Assembly: GCA_001465025.1 (NCBI GenBank)
Contig: LNDO01000072.1
Span: 1 to 64,000 of the forward strand
Length of the DNA: 64,000 nt
Reading direction: 5' to 3'
DNA from: Pseudomonas sp. Ga0074129
GTDB lineage: Bacteria; Pseudomonadota; Gammaproteobacteria; Pseudomonadales; Pseudomonadaceae
Shown: piece after piece, positions 40,019 to 50,774 of the stretch
Position numbering within the stretch: the first letter of the stretch is position 1
How the letters are laid out: every line of letters starts with the position of its first letter
The notes under the pieces: generated by a model
Seen by the model: the letters and a program-made list of their open reading frames with translations, nothing else
What the model was told of the DNA's origin: nothing
The model's database searches: none
Made by a program: the position numbers and the translations under genes

Positions 40019-41332
40019 TCAGCTCAAACCTTGATCATTCGTCGGCGGCTGCCAGTGAAATTGCCACCCACTGCCGCCAGTGCCCTGCAGTCCCGCGAGG
40101 TTGGCGATGGCCATCACCTGCCCGTCCAGACGCAGCAGCGGCAAACGGTCACGGACGAACGTCGGCACACGGCGCTCATTAAGCAGGCGTTTGAGATCGC
40201 GGTGGCCGCGCCCCGCTAAAAAGATTTTCTCTCCACCCCGGCGATAGCCCACCTGCCAGTGACCTGCAGGCAAAGCCCCCTCGATATACACATAACCATT
40301 ACCGGGCAGCACAACGCGCTGACCAGGGCAAATGTCCTTTTCAAGCGGCTGCAGCGCGCCTAGCCAGTCACCCGCCAACCACCACAACTGGTCATGGCTG
40401 CGAAGCAACTTACCTGCCTTCAATTGCCACACGGGGGCGGCATCGTGAGTGGCGTCGCGCAGCGTCTGCCAGCTGGCCCAATGCTCACTGTCAGGCATTG
40501 CTGTTAATGGCCGCAACCAATAACGCAGGGCATTACGCTGACGCGAGTCACTCAGCGAGCGCAGTGCCGGAAGTGCCAGCTGCGGTAAGCCCAACCAGGA
40601 AAACTCTTTAGACGCCATTGCCGCATCGAGGTCTTGTTGCGCCAACTCATCGAGCAGTTGCTGCGCCTCAGTCAGGTGTACCGCGCTACGCGCCATGCTG
40701 TTAAGGGCCTGTGGCCAACGCTGGGTGAGCCTCGGTAGAACCTGGCGACGTAGGTAATTGCGCGAAAACCGCTCATCGGTATTTGATGGATCATCAACCC
40801 AGCGCAAACCATGCGCCTGCGCATAAGCCTCCAAGTCGGCGCGCGAACAGCCCAGCAATGGCCGCACTAAATGCCCAGCCGCCAATACACGGTTAACGGG
40901 CATCGCCGCCAAGCCCTGCACACCCGCCCCACGCAGCAGACGAAAGATCAACGTTTCCGCCTGATCATCGCGGTGCTGAGCCGTTAGCAGCACCTCATCC
41001 ACACCCAAACGAGCCGCAAAGGCCGCATAACGCGCATCTCGCGCCGCCTGCTCCAGGCTTGCGCCAGGCTGCACCTGCACATACTCGACATGCAGCGGCA
41101 CACCCAGGCTTGAGCACAACGCGTGGCAATGCGCCGGCCAGGCGTCGGCCACAGCCTGCAAACCGTGATGAATATGAATGGCGGAAAGTGGCGGCAACAC
41201 CTCGCGTTGCGCAAGGCCAGCCAAAAGGTGCAGCAGCACCGTGGAATCCAAACCACCGGACAAGGCAACACGCCAGGCCGGCGCTGAGCGCCAGGGAGCT
41301 AGAGATTCCAGCAGCCTGGCGCTCAGATCCAC
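40019..41332 (-). CDS. tilS: tRNA(Ile)-lysidine synthase
   Basis: A 437-residue enzyme that converts C34 of the tRNA-Ile CAU anticodon to lysidine, changing it to read AUA. The PP-loop ATP motif is ALSGGLDSTVLLHLL (about residues 23-37), TAQHRDDQAET and the FSRNYLRRQVLPRL segment are typical, and a C-terminal TilS domain is present (KIFLAGRGHRDLKRLLNERRV). The start is a GTG at 41332 directly after the accA stop codon (TAA-GTG), indicating re-initiation by ribosomes finishing accA. Confidence 0.94.
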   Translation of the reverse strand: MDLSARLLESLAPWRSAPAWRVALSGGLDSTVLLHLLAGLAQREVLPPLSAIHIHHGLQAVADAWPAHCHALCSSLGVPLHVEYVQVQPGASLEQAARDARYAAFAARLGVDEVLLTAQHRDDQAETLIFRLLRGAGVQGLAAMPVNRVLAAGHLVRPLLGCSRADLEAYAQAHGLRWVDDPSNTDERFSRNYLRRQVLPRLTQRWPQALNSMARSAVHLTEAQQLLDELAQQDLDAAMASKEFSWLGLPQLALPALRSLSDSRQRNALRYWLRPLTAMPDSEHWASWQTLRDATHDAAPVWQLKAGKLLRSHDQLWWLAGDWLGALQPLEKDICPGQRVVLPGNGYVYIEGALPAGHWQVGYRRGGEKIFLAGRGHRDLKRLLNERRVPTFVRDRLPLLRLDGQVMAIANLAGLQGTGGSGWQFHWQPPTNDQGLS

Positions 41333-42283
41333 TTAAGCGATGCCGTAGCTCATCAGGCGCTCATAACGACGCTTGAGCAGCGCATCGGTATCGAACCCCT
41401 TGAGGGTTTTCAATTGCGTCAGCAACGCTTGACGAATCGACTCGGCAGCGGCTGTCGGGTTGCTGTGCGCACCACCCAGTGGCTCACCGATAACCTGATC
41501 AACAATGCCCAAGCCTTTGAGGCGCTCCGCCGTGATACCCATGGCTTCAGCAGCATCGGGGGCTTTTTCAGCCGTTTTCCACAGGATCGAGGCGCAACCT
41601 TCCGGCGAAATGACTGAGTAGGTGGAGTACTGCAGCATGTTCAGCTGATCGCACACGCCAATAGCCAAAGCACCGCCGGAACCACCCTCACCGATTACTG
41701 TGGCGATGATTGGGGTTTTCAAGCGCGCCATAACGCGCAGGTTCCAGGCAATGGCTTCACTCTGGTTGCGCTCTTCTGCATCAATACCCGGGTAAGCACC
41801 CGGGGTATCAATAAAGGTCAAGATCGGCATTTTGAAGCGTTCAGCCATTTCCATCAGGCGGCAGGCTTTGCGGTAGCCCTCTGGACGCGGCATGCCAAAG
41901 TTGCGGCGCACTTTTTCGCGAATGTCACGCCCCTTCTGGTGCCCGATAACCATCACCGGCTCACCTTCCAGACGTGCAACACCGCCTACCAGAGCGGCGT
42001 CATCGGAGAAGTGGCGATCGCCATGCAGCTCGTCGAACTCGGTAAAAATGTGCTGCAGATAATCAAGGGTGTAGGGCCGGCGCGGATGACGCGCCAATTG
42101 GGCGATCTGCCAGCTGCTCAAACTGCCGAAAATGCTTTCGGTCAACGAGTTGCTTTTGTCCTGCAGGCGAGCAATTTCATCACTGATGTTCAACGAGTTG
42201 TCGTTACCGACCAGGCGAAGCTCTTCGATCTTGGCTTGCAGGTCGGCGATCGGCTGTTCGAAATCGAGAAAATTCGGGTTCAT
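41333..42283 (-). CDS. accA: Acetyl-CoA carboxylase carboxyltransferase subunit alpha
   Basis: A 316-residue subunit that with AccD transfers carboxyl from biotin to acetyl-CoA, the first step of fatty acid synthesis. N-terminal [19 protein letters not shown] is the family start. The carboxyltransferase core includes [23 protein letters not shown]-type sequence and the oxyanion-hole glycines of [12 protein letters not shown]. The start is the ATG at 42283. It sits between dnaE (166 bases upstream) and tilS, the standard Pseudomonas order. Confidence 0.97.
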   Translation of the reverse strand: MNPNFLDFEQPIADLQAKIEELRLVGNDNSLNISDEIARLQDKSNSLTESIFGSLSSWQIAQLARHPRRPYTLDYLQHIFTEFDELHGDRHFSDDAALVGGVARLEGEPVMVIGHQKGRDIREKVRRNFGMPRPEGYRKACRLMEMAERFKMPILTFIDTPGAYPGIDAEERNQSEAIAWNLRVMARLKTPIIATVIGEGGSGGALAIGVCDQLNMLQYSTYSVISPEGCASILWKTAEKAPDAAEAMGITAERLKGLGIVDQVIGEPLGGAHSNPTAAAESIRQALLTQLKTLKGFDTDALLKRRYERLMSYGIA

Positions 42284-42449
42284 AGTCATCCGTCTTGCGT
42301 CGACGGCCAAGTGGCCGGGAGCTGTATCCGTTATCGCGCCCTACCTTATAGCAGCAGGCGCATTCAGGTCGACACCCGGAGCAGCATGAAAATCATCACA
42401 CGCACCCCTGTGGTATCACGACCGAAGAGCGAGGCCATTGCCTCGCCAA

Positions 42450-45400
42450 TCAGCGGTAGTGCAGAAAGACGTTGTCGCGGCCGAACTGGTCACGCAATGC
42501 TTGAATCAGTCCATCCGCAGGTTCAATTCGCCAATCATCACCAAACTGTAATTGCGCCTTGGCCTGCTCGCCGCTGTATTCAACGGAGATTGGACAAGCA
42601 CCCCGATAACGCCCACAGAGCTCAGCCAGCCAGCGCAAGCGATCGCCCTGCAACGCACTGCTGGCAACCTTCAGGCGCAGGCTATCAGCCAGTCCCGTGC
42701 GGGCTTCTTCCAGGCTCATTACACGCTTGGCGCGCAGACGCAGGCCGCCGGAAAAATCATCATTGCTGACTTCGCCTTCGACCACCACCAAAGCATCGGT
42801 TTGCAGCAAGGCTTGCGCGGTGTTGAAGGCCTCGGCAAACAGGGACGCCTCAATGCGTCCAGAGCGATCATCGAGGGTGATAAAACCCATCTTGTCGCCC
42901 TTCTTGTTCTTCATTACGCGCAGGTTGACCACCAGCCCGGCAATCGTCTGATCGCCGCGCGCTGCCTTCAGATCAACAATGCGCTGGCGGGCAAAACGCC
43001 GCACTTCGCCTTCGTACTCATCAATCGGATGGCCGGTCAGGTACAGCCCAAGGGTGTCTTTTTCACCCTTAAGGCGCTCTTTCAAATTCAGTTCACGGGC
43101 ACGCAAGTGATTGGCATACACGTCGGCTTCGGCATCAGCAAAAACGCCACCGAAGAGGTCCATGTGCCCGCTTTCAGCACTGCGCGCGGTCTGCTCAGCC
43201 GCCTGCACCGCCTCTTCCAGCGCCGCCAGCAGCACGGCGCGGTTACGGTCAATATTGGCCTTGTAGGCTTTGAGCTCTTCGTGGAAGTGCGGGCCGAGAC
43301 GATCGAGCGCGCCGCTGCGAACCAACGCATCCAGGGTGCGCTTGTTGATGCGTTTGAGGTCGGCACGGGCGCAGAAATCGAACAGATCCTTGAACGGCCC
43401 ATCCTTGCGTGCCTCGACGATAGCCTCTACCGGCCCTTCGCCCACGCCCTTGATCGCGCCCAGGCCGTAAACAATCCAGCCTTCGTTGTTAACCGTAAAC
43501 TTGAACTCGGAGATATTCACATCCGGCGCGTCGAGGCGCAGCTTCATGCTGCGACATTCCTCGATTAGGGTGACCACCTTGTCGGTGTTGTGCATATCCG
43601 CCGAGAGCACAGCCGCCATAAAGGCCGCTGAATGGTGTGCCTTGAGCCAGGCGGTCTGATACGAAAGCAGCCCATACGCTGCCGAGTGCGACTTGTTAAA
43701 GCCGTAACCGGCGAACTTTTCCACCAAGTCAAAGATGTTGCCCGCCAAGTTGGCATCAATGCCATTGCTGGCGCAGCCTTCAATAAAGCCACCGCGCTGC
43801 TTGGCCATCTCCTCGGGCTTTTTCTTACCCATGGCGCGGCGCAGCATGTCTGCACCACCCAGGGTGTAGCCCGCCATCACCTGGGCAATCTGCATCACCT
43901 GTTCCTGATACAGGATGATGCCGTAGGTCGGCTTCAGGACCGGTTCCAGGCCTGCGTACTGATAGTCCTGATGCGGGTAGGAAATCGGCTCGCGACCGTG
44001 CTTACGGTTAATAAAGTCGTCCACCATGCCCGATTGCAGCGGGCCTGGGCGGAACAGAGCCACCAGTGCGATCATGTCTTCCAGGCAGTCGGGCTTGAGC
44101 TTTTTGATCAGCTCCTTCATGCCGCGCGATTCAAGCTGGAACACCGCCGTGGTCTCGGCTTTCTGCAGCATGCTGAACGTCGGCTTATCGTCCAGCGGGA
44201 TAAAATCGATATTCAGATCCGGCAAGCCCTGCTTGGCCTGCTCGCGGTTGATGGTCTCCATCGCCCACTTGATGATGGTCAGGGTGCGCAGGCCAAGGAA
44301 GTCGAACTTAACCAGCCCGGCGGATTCCACGTCGTCCTTGTCAAACTGGGTGACCAGGCCGCCGCCTTCGTCATCGCAGGCAATCGGCGAGAAGTCGGTG
44401 AGTTTGGTTGGCGCGATAACCACACCGCCCGCGTGCTTGCCGGTGCCGCGACAGATGCCTTCGAGCTTGAGCGACATTTCCCAGATTTCCCGGGCGTCTT
44501 CGTCAACTTTGAGGAAGTCGCGCAGCGGCTCCTCCATCTCGTAGGCCTTCTCCAACGTCATGCCGACTTCGAAGGGAATCATCTTCGACAGGCGATCCGC
44601 CAAGCCGTAGGACTTGCCCTGCGCCCGCGCCACGTCGCGCACTACCGCCTTGGCCGCCATGGTGCCGAAGGTGATGATCTGGCTCACGGCGTTACGGCCG
44701 TATTTCTCGGCCACGTAATCGATCACGCGGTCGCGGCCGTCCATGCAGAAGTCAACGTCGAAGTCGGGCATGGAGACCCGTTCCGGGTTGAGGAAACGCT
44801 CGAACAGCAGGTCATAGGCCAGTGGGTCGAGGTCGGTGATCTTCTGCACGTAGGCCACCAGCGAACCGGCACCTGAACCACGGCCCGGACCCACCGGCAC
44901 GCCGTTGTTTTTCGCCCACTTGATGAAGTCCATTACGATCAGGAAATAACCGGGGAAGCCCATCTGGATGATGATATCCAGCTCGAAATTCAACCGATCG
45001 ATGTAGACCTGACGCTTCTCTGGGTAATTGGGCGTGGTGGCCTCAGGCCAAAGCACCGCTAGACGTTCTTCCAACCCCTCGAACGAGACCTGACGAAAGT
45101 ATTCGTCCATGGTCATGCCGGCTGGCACGGGGAAATCTGGCAGGAAGTATTTGCCGAGTTGCACATCGATATTGCAACGCTTGGCAATCTCGACGGTATT
45201 TTCCAGCGCCTCCGGCAGATCACTGAATAATTCCGCCATTTCCTGCGGGCTTTTCAGGTACTGCTGATCGGAATAGGTGCGCAGGCGGCGTGGGTCATCC
45301 AAGCTGCGGCCTTCACCGATGCACACGCGGGTTTCGTGAGCGGCGAAATCATCCTGCTTGATAAAGCGTACATCGTTGGTCGCCACCAGTGGCGCGCCAA

Positions 45401-45971
45401 CCTTATCGGCCAGCGCCACAGCGGCATGTAAATGTTCTTCGTCGTTGACCCGATTGGTGCGCTGCACTTCCAGATAAAACCGCTCGGGGAAGACCGCCAT
45501 CCACTCACGCAGCAACGCCTCGGCTTTGGCCTGTTCGCCATCGAGTAAGGCGTGGCCGACTTCGCCTTCTTTTGCGCCAGATAGGACAATCAGTCCTTCG
45601 GCCGCTTCCTTAACCCAATCACGCTGGATGATGACTAGATCATTGCTCTGCCCTTCACTCCAGCCGCGCGAGACCAGTTCAGTGAGGTTGCGATAACCTT
45701 TGGCATTCATCGCAAGCAAGGTCATGCGGCTCAGCGGGCCATCTTCATCGGCACTGGCCAACCAGATGTCGGCACCGCAGATCGGCTTGATCCCGCCGCC
45801 CATGGCCGCCTTATAGAACTTCACCAATGAGCACATGTTGCTCATATCGGTGACCGCCACCGCGGGCATCCCAGCGGCAGCCACTGACTTGATCAAGGGC
45901 TTGATCCGCACCAGCCCGTCTACCAGGGAAAACTCAGTGTGCAATCGCAGGTGGACGAACGAGGCGGTCAT
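42450..45971 (-). CDS. dnaE: DNA polymerase III subunit alpha
   Basis: A 1173-residue replicative polymerase. The N-terminal PHP domain starts VHLRLHTEFSLVDG. The palm carries the catalytic Asp triad, with MPDFDVDFCMDGRDRVIDYV holding two of them. Helix-hairpin-helix elements occur near GRKDGP-type loops, and an OB-fold sits near the C-terminus (TIAGLVVNLRVMKNKKGDKMGFITLDD). The start is the ATG at 45971 (MTASFVHLR). A heptamer tandem array lies about 55-140 bases upstream, between dnaE and rnhB. Confidence 0.97.
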   Translation of the reverse strand: MTASFVHLRLHTEFSLVDGLVRIKPLIKSVAAAGMPAVAVTDMSNMCSLVKFYKAAMGGGIKPICGADIWLASADEDGPLSRMTLLAMNAKGYRNLTELVSRGWSEGQSNDLVIIQRDWVKEAAEGLIVLSGAKEGEVGHALLDGEQAKAEALLREWMAVFPERFYLEVQRTNRVNDEEHLHAAVALADKVGAPLVATNDVRFIKQDDFAAHETRVCIGEGRSLDDPRRLRTYSDQQYLKSPQEMAELFSDLPEALENTVEIAKRCNIDVQLGKYFLPDFPVPAGMTMDEYFRQVSFEGLEERLAVLWPEATTPNYPEKRQVYIDRLNFELDIIIQMGFPGYFLIVMDFIKWAKNNGVPVGPGRGSGAGSLVAYVQKITDLDPLAYDLLFERFLNPERVSMPDFDVDFCMDGRDRVIDYVAEKYGRNAVSQIITFGTMAAKAVVRDVARAQGKSYGLADRLSKMIPFEVGMTLEKAYEMEEPLRDFLKVDEDAREIWEMSLKLEGICRGTGKHAGGVVIAPTKLTDFSPIACDDEGGGLVTQFDKDDVESAGLVKFDFLGLRTLTIIKWAMETINREQAKQGLPDLNIDFIPLDDKPTFSMLQKAETTAVFQLESRGMKELIKKLKPDCLEDMIALVALFRPGPLQSGMVDDFINRKHGREPISYPHQDYQYAGLEPVLKPTYGIILYQEQVMQIAQVMAGYTLGGADMLRRAMGKKKPEEMAKQRGGFIEGCASNGIDANLAGNIFDLVEKFAGYGFNKSHSAAYGLLSYQTAWLKAHHSAAFMAAVLSADMHNTDKVVTLIEECRSMKLRLDAPDVNISEFKFTVNNEGWIVYGLGAIKGVGEGPVEAIVEARKDGPFKDLFDFCARADLKRINKRTLDALVRSGALDRLGPHFHEELKAYKANIDRNRAVLLAALEEAVQAAEQTARSAESGHMDLFGGVFADAEADVYANHLRARELNLKERLKGEKDTLGLYLTGHPIDEYEGEVRRFARQRIVDLKAARGDQTIAGLVVNLRVMKNKKGDKMGFITLDDRSGRIEASLFAEAFNTAQALLQTDALVVVEGEVSNDDFSGGLRLRAKRVMSLEEARTGLADSLRLKVASSALQGDRLRWLAELCGRYRGACPISVEYSGEQAKAQLQFGDDWRIEPADGLIQALRDQFGRDNVFLHYR

Positions 45972-46025
45972 AGCAGTCCTATACAAAACGCAGAATCATC
46001 AAGGCAGGGATTGTACAACTTAGGC

Positions 46026-46108
46026 AGCTGCAAGCTGCAAGCTGCAAGCTGCAAGCTGCAAGCTGCAAGCTGCAAGCTGCAAGCTGCAAGCTGCAAGCTG
46101 CAAGCTGC
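46026..46108. repeat. Tandem heptamer repeat, about 12 copies of AGCTGCA
   Basis: From 46026 the 7-base unit AGCTGCA repeats without a mismatch for 11 full copies plus AGCTGC (83 bases). It occupies the 199-base gap between the rnhB stop and the dnaE start, both on the minus strand, so it lies in the dnaE leader or promoter region. A perfect array of this kind is prone to slippage, and copy number probably varies between strains. Short relatives (GCTTGAAGCTT near 46160, GCAAGCTACAAGGCT near 60773) occur in other gaps of this window. Confidence 0.97.
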
Positions 46109-46170
46109 TCAGTGTGCGGGTTAAGACCTCGCCGGGCTCAAACTGTTTCTGGGCACGCGCAGCTTGAAGC

Positions 46171-46770
46171 TTATGGCTGCTCCAACAGGACACGCACAGG
46201 CGCGAAGGAGCGCCGATGAATCGGCGTGGGGCCCAAGCGGCGCAGTGCTTCCAGATGAACCGGCGTGGGATAGCCTTTGTGTCCGGCGATGCCATAGCCG
46301 GGGTACTGCTGATCCAGCAATTGCATTTCCCGGTCACGGGTGACCTTGGCCAGAATTGAGGCGGCAGCAATGGCCGGAACCTGGCTATCACCTTTAACCA
46401 CCGCAGCACTGGGCACTTGCAGTTTCGGGCAGCGATTACCGTCAATCAGCGCCAGGCGCGGTGTAACACTGAGCCCCTCGACCGCACGCTGCATCGCCAG
46501 CATGGTCGCCTGCAGGATGTTCAGCCGATCAATTTCTTCCACTTCAGCACGGGCGATGCACCAGGCCAGGGCTTTTTCGCAGATTTCATCGAAGAGTTTT
46601 TCGCGACGTGCTTCGCTGAGTTTTTTCGAGTCATTCAGGCCCAAGATCGGCCGCGCCGGATCAAGAATGACCGCTGCCGTGACCACTGCGCCGCAAAGCG
46701 GGCCGCGCCCGACTTCATCGACACCGGCAACCAGCGACTCCACCAGACTGAAATCCATACCCAGTTGCAT
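46171..46770 (-). CDS. rnhB: Ribonuclease HII
   Basis: A 199-residue enzyme that cuts RNA in RNA-DNA hybrids and removes misincorporated ribonucleotides. The catalytic signature is [17 protein letters not shown] (the DEDD Asp-Glu pair), then [23 protein letters not shown], the [15 protein letters not shown] segment and [11 protein letters not shown]. Its start codon shares one base with the lpxB stop (TGATG), so translation is coupled. Confidence 0.97.
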   Translation of the reverse strand: MQLGMDFSLVESLVAGVDEVGRGPLCGAVVTAAVILDPARPILGLNDSKKLSEARREKLFDEICEKALAWCIARAEVEEIDRLNILQATMLAMQRAVEGLSVTPRLALIDGNRCPKLQVPSAAVVKGDSQVPAIAAASILAKVTRDREMQLLDQQYPGYGIAGHKGYPTPVHLEALRRLGPTPIHRRSFAPVRVLLEQP

Positions 46771-47903
46771 CAGCGTCGCCCGCAGAGATCAAGCACCGCT
46801 TGCGCAGCCTGCACTGACGCGTCGCGGCGCAAGGCGCGGTGGATCACATCAAAACCTTCGGTTTGCACTTCGCCACCTTCCAGCAGAGGTGCCAGTAGCT
46901 GAGCCAAGGCCTCGGGCGTTGCGGCGTCCTGAATCAGCTCGGGAACCAGCAAGCGCTCGGCCAATAGATTGGGCAGCGAGATATAGGCGCTGGTAACCAA
47001 GCGTTTAAGGATTCGATAAGTCAGCGGAGCCACCTTATAGGCAACCACCATCGGCCGTTTGAACAGCAGGGCCTCAAGCGTCGCCGTACCCGATGCAATC
47101 AGCACCGCATCACAGGCGGCCAAGGCTTCGTGGGAGCGGCCATCGAGCAGGGTCAGTGGCACATCACGCCCCACCAACATCTGCTCAAGCTGAGCACGCC
47201 GCTCAGGGCTGGAGCACGGCAGCACAAACTGAATGCCCGGACGCAAGGTGCGCAAGCGCACAGCCGCGTCGAGAAAGAGATTGCCCAGCCGCGCCACTTC
47301 ACCGCCACGGCTGCCCGGCATAAGGGCAACAACCGGCTGATCCTGAAACAGATTAAGCGCTTCGCGCGCCGCTGCACGATCGGCCTGCTGCGGAATGGTA
47401 TCTGCCAGCGGATGACCGACAAAGCGTACCGGCACCTGATGATCGGTATAGAACTGCGCCTCAAAGGGGAACAGCGTGAGCATCAGGTCGCAGGCTTGAC
47501 GAATTTTTAGCACGCGTTTTTGCCGCCACGCCCACACGGAAGGGCTGACGTAATGCACGGTCTTGATCCCCGCCTGGCGCAACTTGAGTTCAACCGTGAG
47601 ATTGAAATCCGGTGCGTCAATGCCGATGAATACATCAGGCTTGGCGTCAATCAAACTGCTGATCAAGCGTTTACGCCGCGACATTAGCTCAGGCAGACGG
47701 CCAAGCACCTCGACTAACCCCATCACCGATAGACGCTCCATCGGGAAGTAGGAGTTAAGCCCTTGGGCTTGCATCAGCGGGCCGCCGACACCGATAAATT
47801 CGATCTGAGGGTATTGGGCCTTGAGGGCCTGCATCAGGCCCGCACCGAGAATATCGCCAGACGCCTCGCCGGCGACCAGCGCGACACGCATCAGGTCAGT
47901 CAT
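46770..47903 (-). CDS. lpxB: Lipid-A-disaccharide synthase
   Basis: A 377-residue GT-B glycosyltransferase (family GT19) that joins UDP-2,3-diacylglucosamine and lipid X to form the lipid A disaccharide. N-terminal [18 protein letters not shown] holds the catalytic region, and [17 protein letters not shown] and [14 protein letters not shown] are hallmark motifs. [21 protein letters not shown] block forms the donor site. It is peripheral to the inner membrane and lies 3 bases downstream of lpxA. Confidence 0.97.
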   Translation of the reverse strand: MTDLMRVALVAGEASGDILGAGLMQALKAQYPQIEFIGVGGPLMQAQGLNSYFPMERLSVMGLVEVLGRLPELMSRRKRLISSLIDAKPDVFIGIDAPDFNLTVELKLRQAGIKTVHYVSPSVWAWRQKRVLKIRQACDLMLTLFPFEAQFYTDHQVPVRFVGHPLADTIPQQADRAAAREALNLFQDQPVVALMPGSRGGEVARLGNLFLDAAVRLRTLRPGIQFVLPCSSPERRAQLEQMLVGRDVPLTLLDGRSHEALAACDAVLIASGTATLEALLFKRPMVVAYKVAPLTYRILKRLVTSAYISLPNLLAERLLVPELIQDAATPEALAQLLAPLLEGGEVQTEGFDVIHRALRRDASVQAAQAVLDLCGRR

Positions 47904-47906
47904 AAA

Positions 47907-48683
47907 TTATCGGGTTATGCCGCGGCTGGAAGCCTGGATGGAGTCGCGAAAAACGGCCACTTCGGGAAAGGCTGCAGCAGACTCGGCCAACTCGGCCAGC
48001 GCTTGTTCTATCGTCAGCCCCTGGCGATAGACAATTTTGTAAGCACGACGCAGTTCGGCAATGGCCTCAGGGCTAAAGCCACGGCGGCGCATGCCTTCAA
48101 AATTCATGCTGCGCGCTTCGGCGGGGTTACCGGACACCGTGACATAGGCCGGTACGTCTTTACCGATCGCGGTGCCCATGGCCGCGAAGGAGTGAGCGCC
48201 GATTCGGCAAAACTGATGCACCAGCGTGTAGCCGGAGAGAATTGCCCAATCATCAATATGCACATGCCCGGCGAGGGCGACGTTATTGACCAAGATGCAG
48301 TGGTTGCCCACCACACTGTCATGGCCGATGTGGGCGTAGGCCATGATCAGGTTGTGATCACCTACAGTGGTCTCGTCACGGTCCTGGATGGTGCCGCGGT
48401 GCATGGTCACGCCTTCGCGGATGATGTTGTGGTCACCAATCACCAAGCGAGTCGGCTCACCTTTGTACTTTCGATCTGGGGTGTCCTCGCCCAGCGAGGA
48501 GAATTGGTAAACACGGTTGTGCTTACCAATGCGAGTCGGCCCCTTGATGATGACGTTGGGACCAATCACGGTTCCCTCACCGATTTCAACATCGGCCCCT
48601 ACACTCGACCAAGGGCCGACGACAACGTCGTCAGCCAGCTTGGCGCCGGGATCAATGATGGCGCGAGGGTCAATCAAACTCAT
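47907..48683 (-). CDS. lpxA: UDP-N-acetylglucosamine O-acyltransferase LpxA
   Basis: A 258-residue trimeric left-handed beta-helix enzyme, the first committed step of lipid A synthesis. Hexapeptide repeats run through residues 1-185. The catalytic His occurs in [20 protein letters not shown]. The C-terminal helical cap ([19 protein letters not shown]) is normal. The start overlaps the fabZ stop by 4 bases. Confidence 0.97.
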   Translation of the reverse strand: MSLIDPRAIIDPGAKLADDVVVGPWSSVGADVEIGEGTVIGPNVIIKGPTRIGKHNRVYQFSSLGEDTPDRKYKGEPTRLVIGDHNIIREGVTMHRGTIQDRDETTVGDHNLIMAYAHIGHDSVVGNHCILVNNVALAGHVHIDDWAILSGYTLVHQFCRIGAHSFAAMGTAIGKDVPAYVTVSGNPAEARSMNFEGMRRRGFSPEAIAELRRAYKIVYRQGLTIEQALAELAESAAAFPEVAVFRDSIQASSRGITR

Positions 48684-49120
48684 ATTTTACGTTCCGCACA
48701 GATGATTTCAGCCGAACACACTTCCTTGCCGTCGACAATGGCCTTGCACTCGAACTTCCATATGCTGCGTTTGTTACTTAGGTACTTGGCTTCCAGCTGA
48801 AGCTGATCACCTGGCACTACTGGCTGGCGAAAGCGTAGCTTGTCGGAGCCAACAAAGTAATACAGCGTGCCATCAGATGGTTTCATGTTCATCATTTTGA
48901 AACCAAGAATGCCAGCGGCCTGAGCCATGGCTTCGATGATCAGCACACCCGGCATAATCGGGTGCTCAGGGAAGTGTCCGTTGAAGAATGGCTCGTTGAT
49001 GCTGACATTCTTGTAGGCACGAATGGACTTGCCCTCAAGATCGAGCTCAGCCACACGGTCCACCAACAGGAACGGGTAGCGATGCGGCAAGTATTCGCGA
49101 ATCTGGTTAATGTCCATCAT
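48680..49120 (-). CDS. fabZ: 3-hydroxyacyl-ACP dehydratase FabZ
   Basis: A 146-residue hot-dog-fold dehydratase of the fatty acid elongation cycle. The active-site helix motif is [20 protein letters not shown], with the catalytic His and Glu. Its 3-hydroxyacyl-ACP substrates are also the donors for LpxA and LpxD, which flank it, so the cluster couples fatty acid and lipid A synthesis. It lies 47 bases after lpxD and overlaps lpxA. Confidence 0.97.
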   Translation of the reverse strand: MMDINQIREYLPHRYPFLLVDRVAELDLEGKSIRAYKNVSINEPFFNGHFPEHPIMPGVLIIEAMAQAAGILGFKMMNMKPSDGTLYYFVGSDKLRFRQPVVPGDQLQLEAKYLSNKRSIWKFECKAIVDGKEVCSAEIICAERKI

Positions 49121-49167
49121 GTGCAGAGAAGCCTGTAAGAGAAAAAAGAGAAGCCGGATGAACCGGC

Positions 49168-50226
49168 TCAGGCATCAGATGAAGTGTCAGCGGCCGAGGT
49201 CACTGTGGCCAGCTGTTTTTCCATCTGTTGCAGACGGCGCGCCATATCATCCAACTGACGAATCCGCGCCGCACTCTTGCGCCACTCAGCCGCTGGCTGC
49301 ATGGCTGTACCCGAGGAATAAGACCCCGGCTCGGTGATTGAGCGCGTCACCATGGTCATACCCGTCACGAAGACGTTGTCACAGACCTCGATGTGGCCAA
49401 CCATGCCCACGCCACCCGCAATCATGCAGTTCTTGCCAATCTTGGTGCTACCGGAAATCCCCGCACAACCAGCCATGGCCGTGTTATCACCAATCTGCAC
49501 GTTGTGCGCGATCATGATCTGGTTATCCAGCTTCACGCCATTGCCAATCAACGTGTCAGACAACGCACCGCGATCAACCGTGGTATTGGCACCAATCTCC
49601 ACATCATCACCGATGGTCACCCCACCGATTTGGGCGATTTTCTGCCAAACGCCTTTTTCATTAGCAAAGCCAAAGCCTTCACCGCCGATCACCGCGCCAG
49701 ACTGAATCACCACGCGCTTACCAATGCGTACATCGTGATAAAGCGTGACACGTGGCGCCAACCAGCCGCCCTCACCAATTACTGAGCGTGCACCCACTAC
49801 AGAGTGCGAACCGACTGTTACGCCCGCTTCAATCTGCGCTGCACTTTCAATGACAGCGTAAGCACCGATACTGGCGCTAGCATCAACCCGCGCGTCGTCC
49901 GCGATCACCGCCGTGGGATGAATCCCACTTAGGGCGTGAGGCTTGCGGTCAAACAGGTGGGAAAGTTCGGCGTACGCCAAGTAAGGATTGGTGACAACCA
50001 AAGCCGTACCGGCAAAGCCTTCTGCGTCAGCAGCCGTCAACAGCACCGCGCCTGCCTTAGTTGTAGACAGATATTTACGGTATTGCGGATTAGCCAGAAA
50101 AGTCAGCTGCTCAGCAGTGGCATCCTGCAAAGTTGCCAAGCCACTGAGCTGTTTTTCTGATGAGCCACGCACAGTGGCTCCCAGACGCTCAGCCAATTGG
50201 CTAACGGTATAAACCATTGCGCTCAT
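49168..50226 (-). CDS. lpxD: UDP-3-O-(3-hydroxyacyl)glucosamine N-acyltransferase LpxD
   Basis: A 352-residue (or 349 from an ATG at 50217) acyltransferase adding the N-linked chain in lipid A synthesis. The N-terminal uridine-binding domain ends near residue 100. The hexapeptide beta-helix follows, with the catalytic His in [16 protein letters not shown]-terminal helical tail ([19 protein letters not shown]) is coiled-coil-like. skp ends 2 bases upstream. Confidence 0.97.
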   Translation of the reverse strand: MSAMVYTVSQLAERLGATVRGSSEKQLSGLATLQDATAEQLTFLANPQYRKYLSTTKAGAVLLTAADAEGFAGTALVVTNPYLAYAELSHLFDRKPHALSGIHPTAVIADDARVDASASIGAYAVIESAAQIEAGVTVGSHSVVGARSVIGEGGWLAPRVTLYHDVRIGKRVVIQSGAVIGGEGFGFANEKGVWQKIAQIGGVTIGDDVEIGANTTVDRGALSDTLIGNGVKLDNQIMIAHNVQIGDNTAMAGCAGISGSTKIGKNCMIAGGVGMVGHIEVCDNVFVTGMTMVTRSITEPGSYSSGTAMQPAAEWRKSAARIRQLDDMARRLQQMEKQLATVTSAADTSSDA

Positions 50227-50228
50227 GA

Positions 50229-50732
50229 TTAGCGCAGCTGATTCATACGCTCGATCACCTGGCGGGTGATATCAAACTGAGGCTTGACATCAATCACCGC
50301 GCCGCGCTCAAGAACCAGGTCAAAGTTGCCGGTCTTGATCACTTCTTCAACAGCTTTATCCAAGTTCGGCTTGAGCTTTTTCAGCATTTCGCGATCTGCA
50401 ACAGCCTTAGACTCATTGAGCTCTTTGGACTGGAACTGGAAATCACGGGCTTTTTGCTTGAATTCAAGCTCAAGGCGCTCACGCTCGGCGGTCTGCATTT
50501 TCTCGCCGTCTTTGACCAAACGATCCTGAATACGCTTGGCATCGCTTTCCAGGGTTTTCAGTTTGTTCAACTGGGGACCAAATTTCTTCTCCGCATCCAC
50601 GGCGTAACGCTTGGCTGCGTCGGATTCCAGCAAGGCCATTTGGTAATTCAGAACGGCAACTTTCATCTGGGCAAACGCTGGAGTAGCCATCATGGCCACA
50701 CTAAGCAAAACCAGTTGAGTCAACTTACGCAC
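50229..50732 (-). CDS. skp: OmpH/Skp family periplasmic chaperone
   Basis: A 167-residue exported protein with a signal peptide ([21 protein letters not shown]). The mature start [18 protein letters not shown] is the small body, followed by long charged helices (about residues 50-125) that form the tentacles of the trimeric holdase. It shields unfolded outer-membrane proteins on their way to BamA, which is encoded 42 bases upstream on the same strand. Confidence 0.95.
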   Translation of the reverse strand: MRKLTQLVLLSVAMMATPAFAQMKVAVLNYQMALLESDAAKRYAVDAEKKFGPQLNKLKTLESDAKRIQDRLVKDGEKMQTAERERLELEFKQKARDFQFQSKELNESKAVADREMLKKLKPNLDKAVEEVIKTGNFDLVLERGAVIDVKPQFDITRQVIERMNQLR

Positions 50733-50774
50733 GGTGAAACTCCTGCAAAACTGTGGATTTCAATAATCTGACGC

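Noticed and set aside
43632-44876. 414-codon plus-strand frame inside dnaE
   Set aside because: Antisense to the polymerase catalytic region, where the minus-strand protein is clearly conserved.
46026-46108. CRISPR-like array
   Set aside because: The units are 7 bases long and contiguous, with no spacers and no cas genes.
46020-46445. 141-codon minus-strand frame through the heptamer array and into rnhB
   Set aside because: The frame is open only because a 7-base repeat without stops cycles through three frames; the upstream part is out of frame with rnhB.
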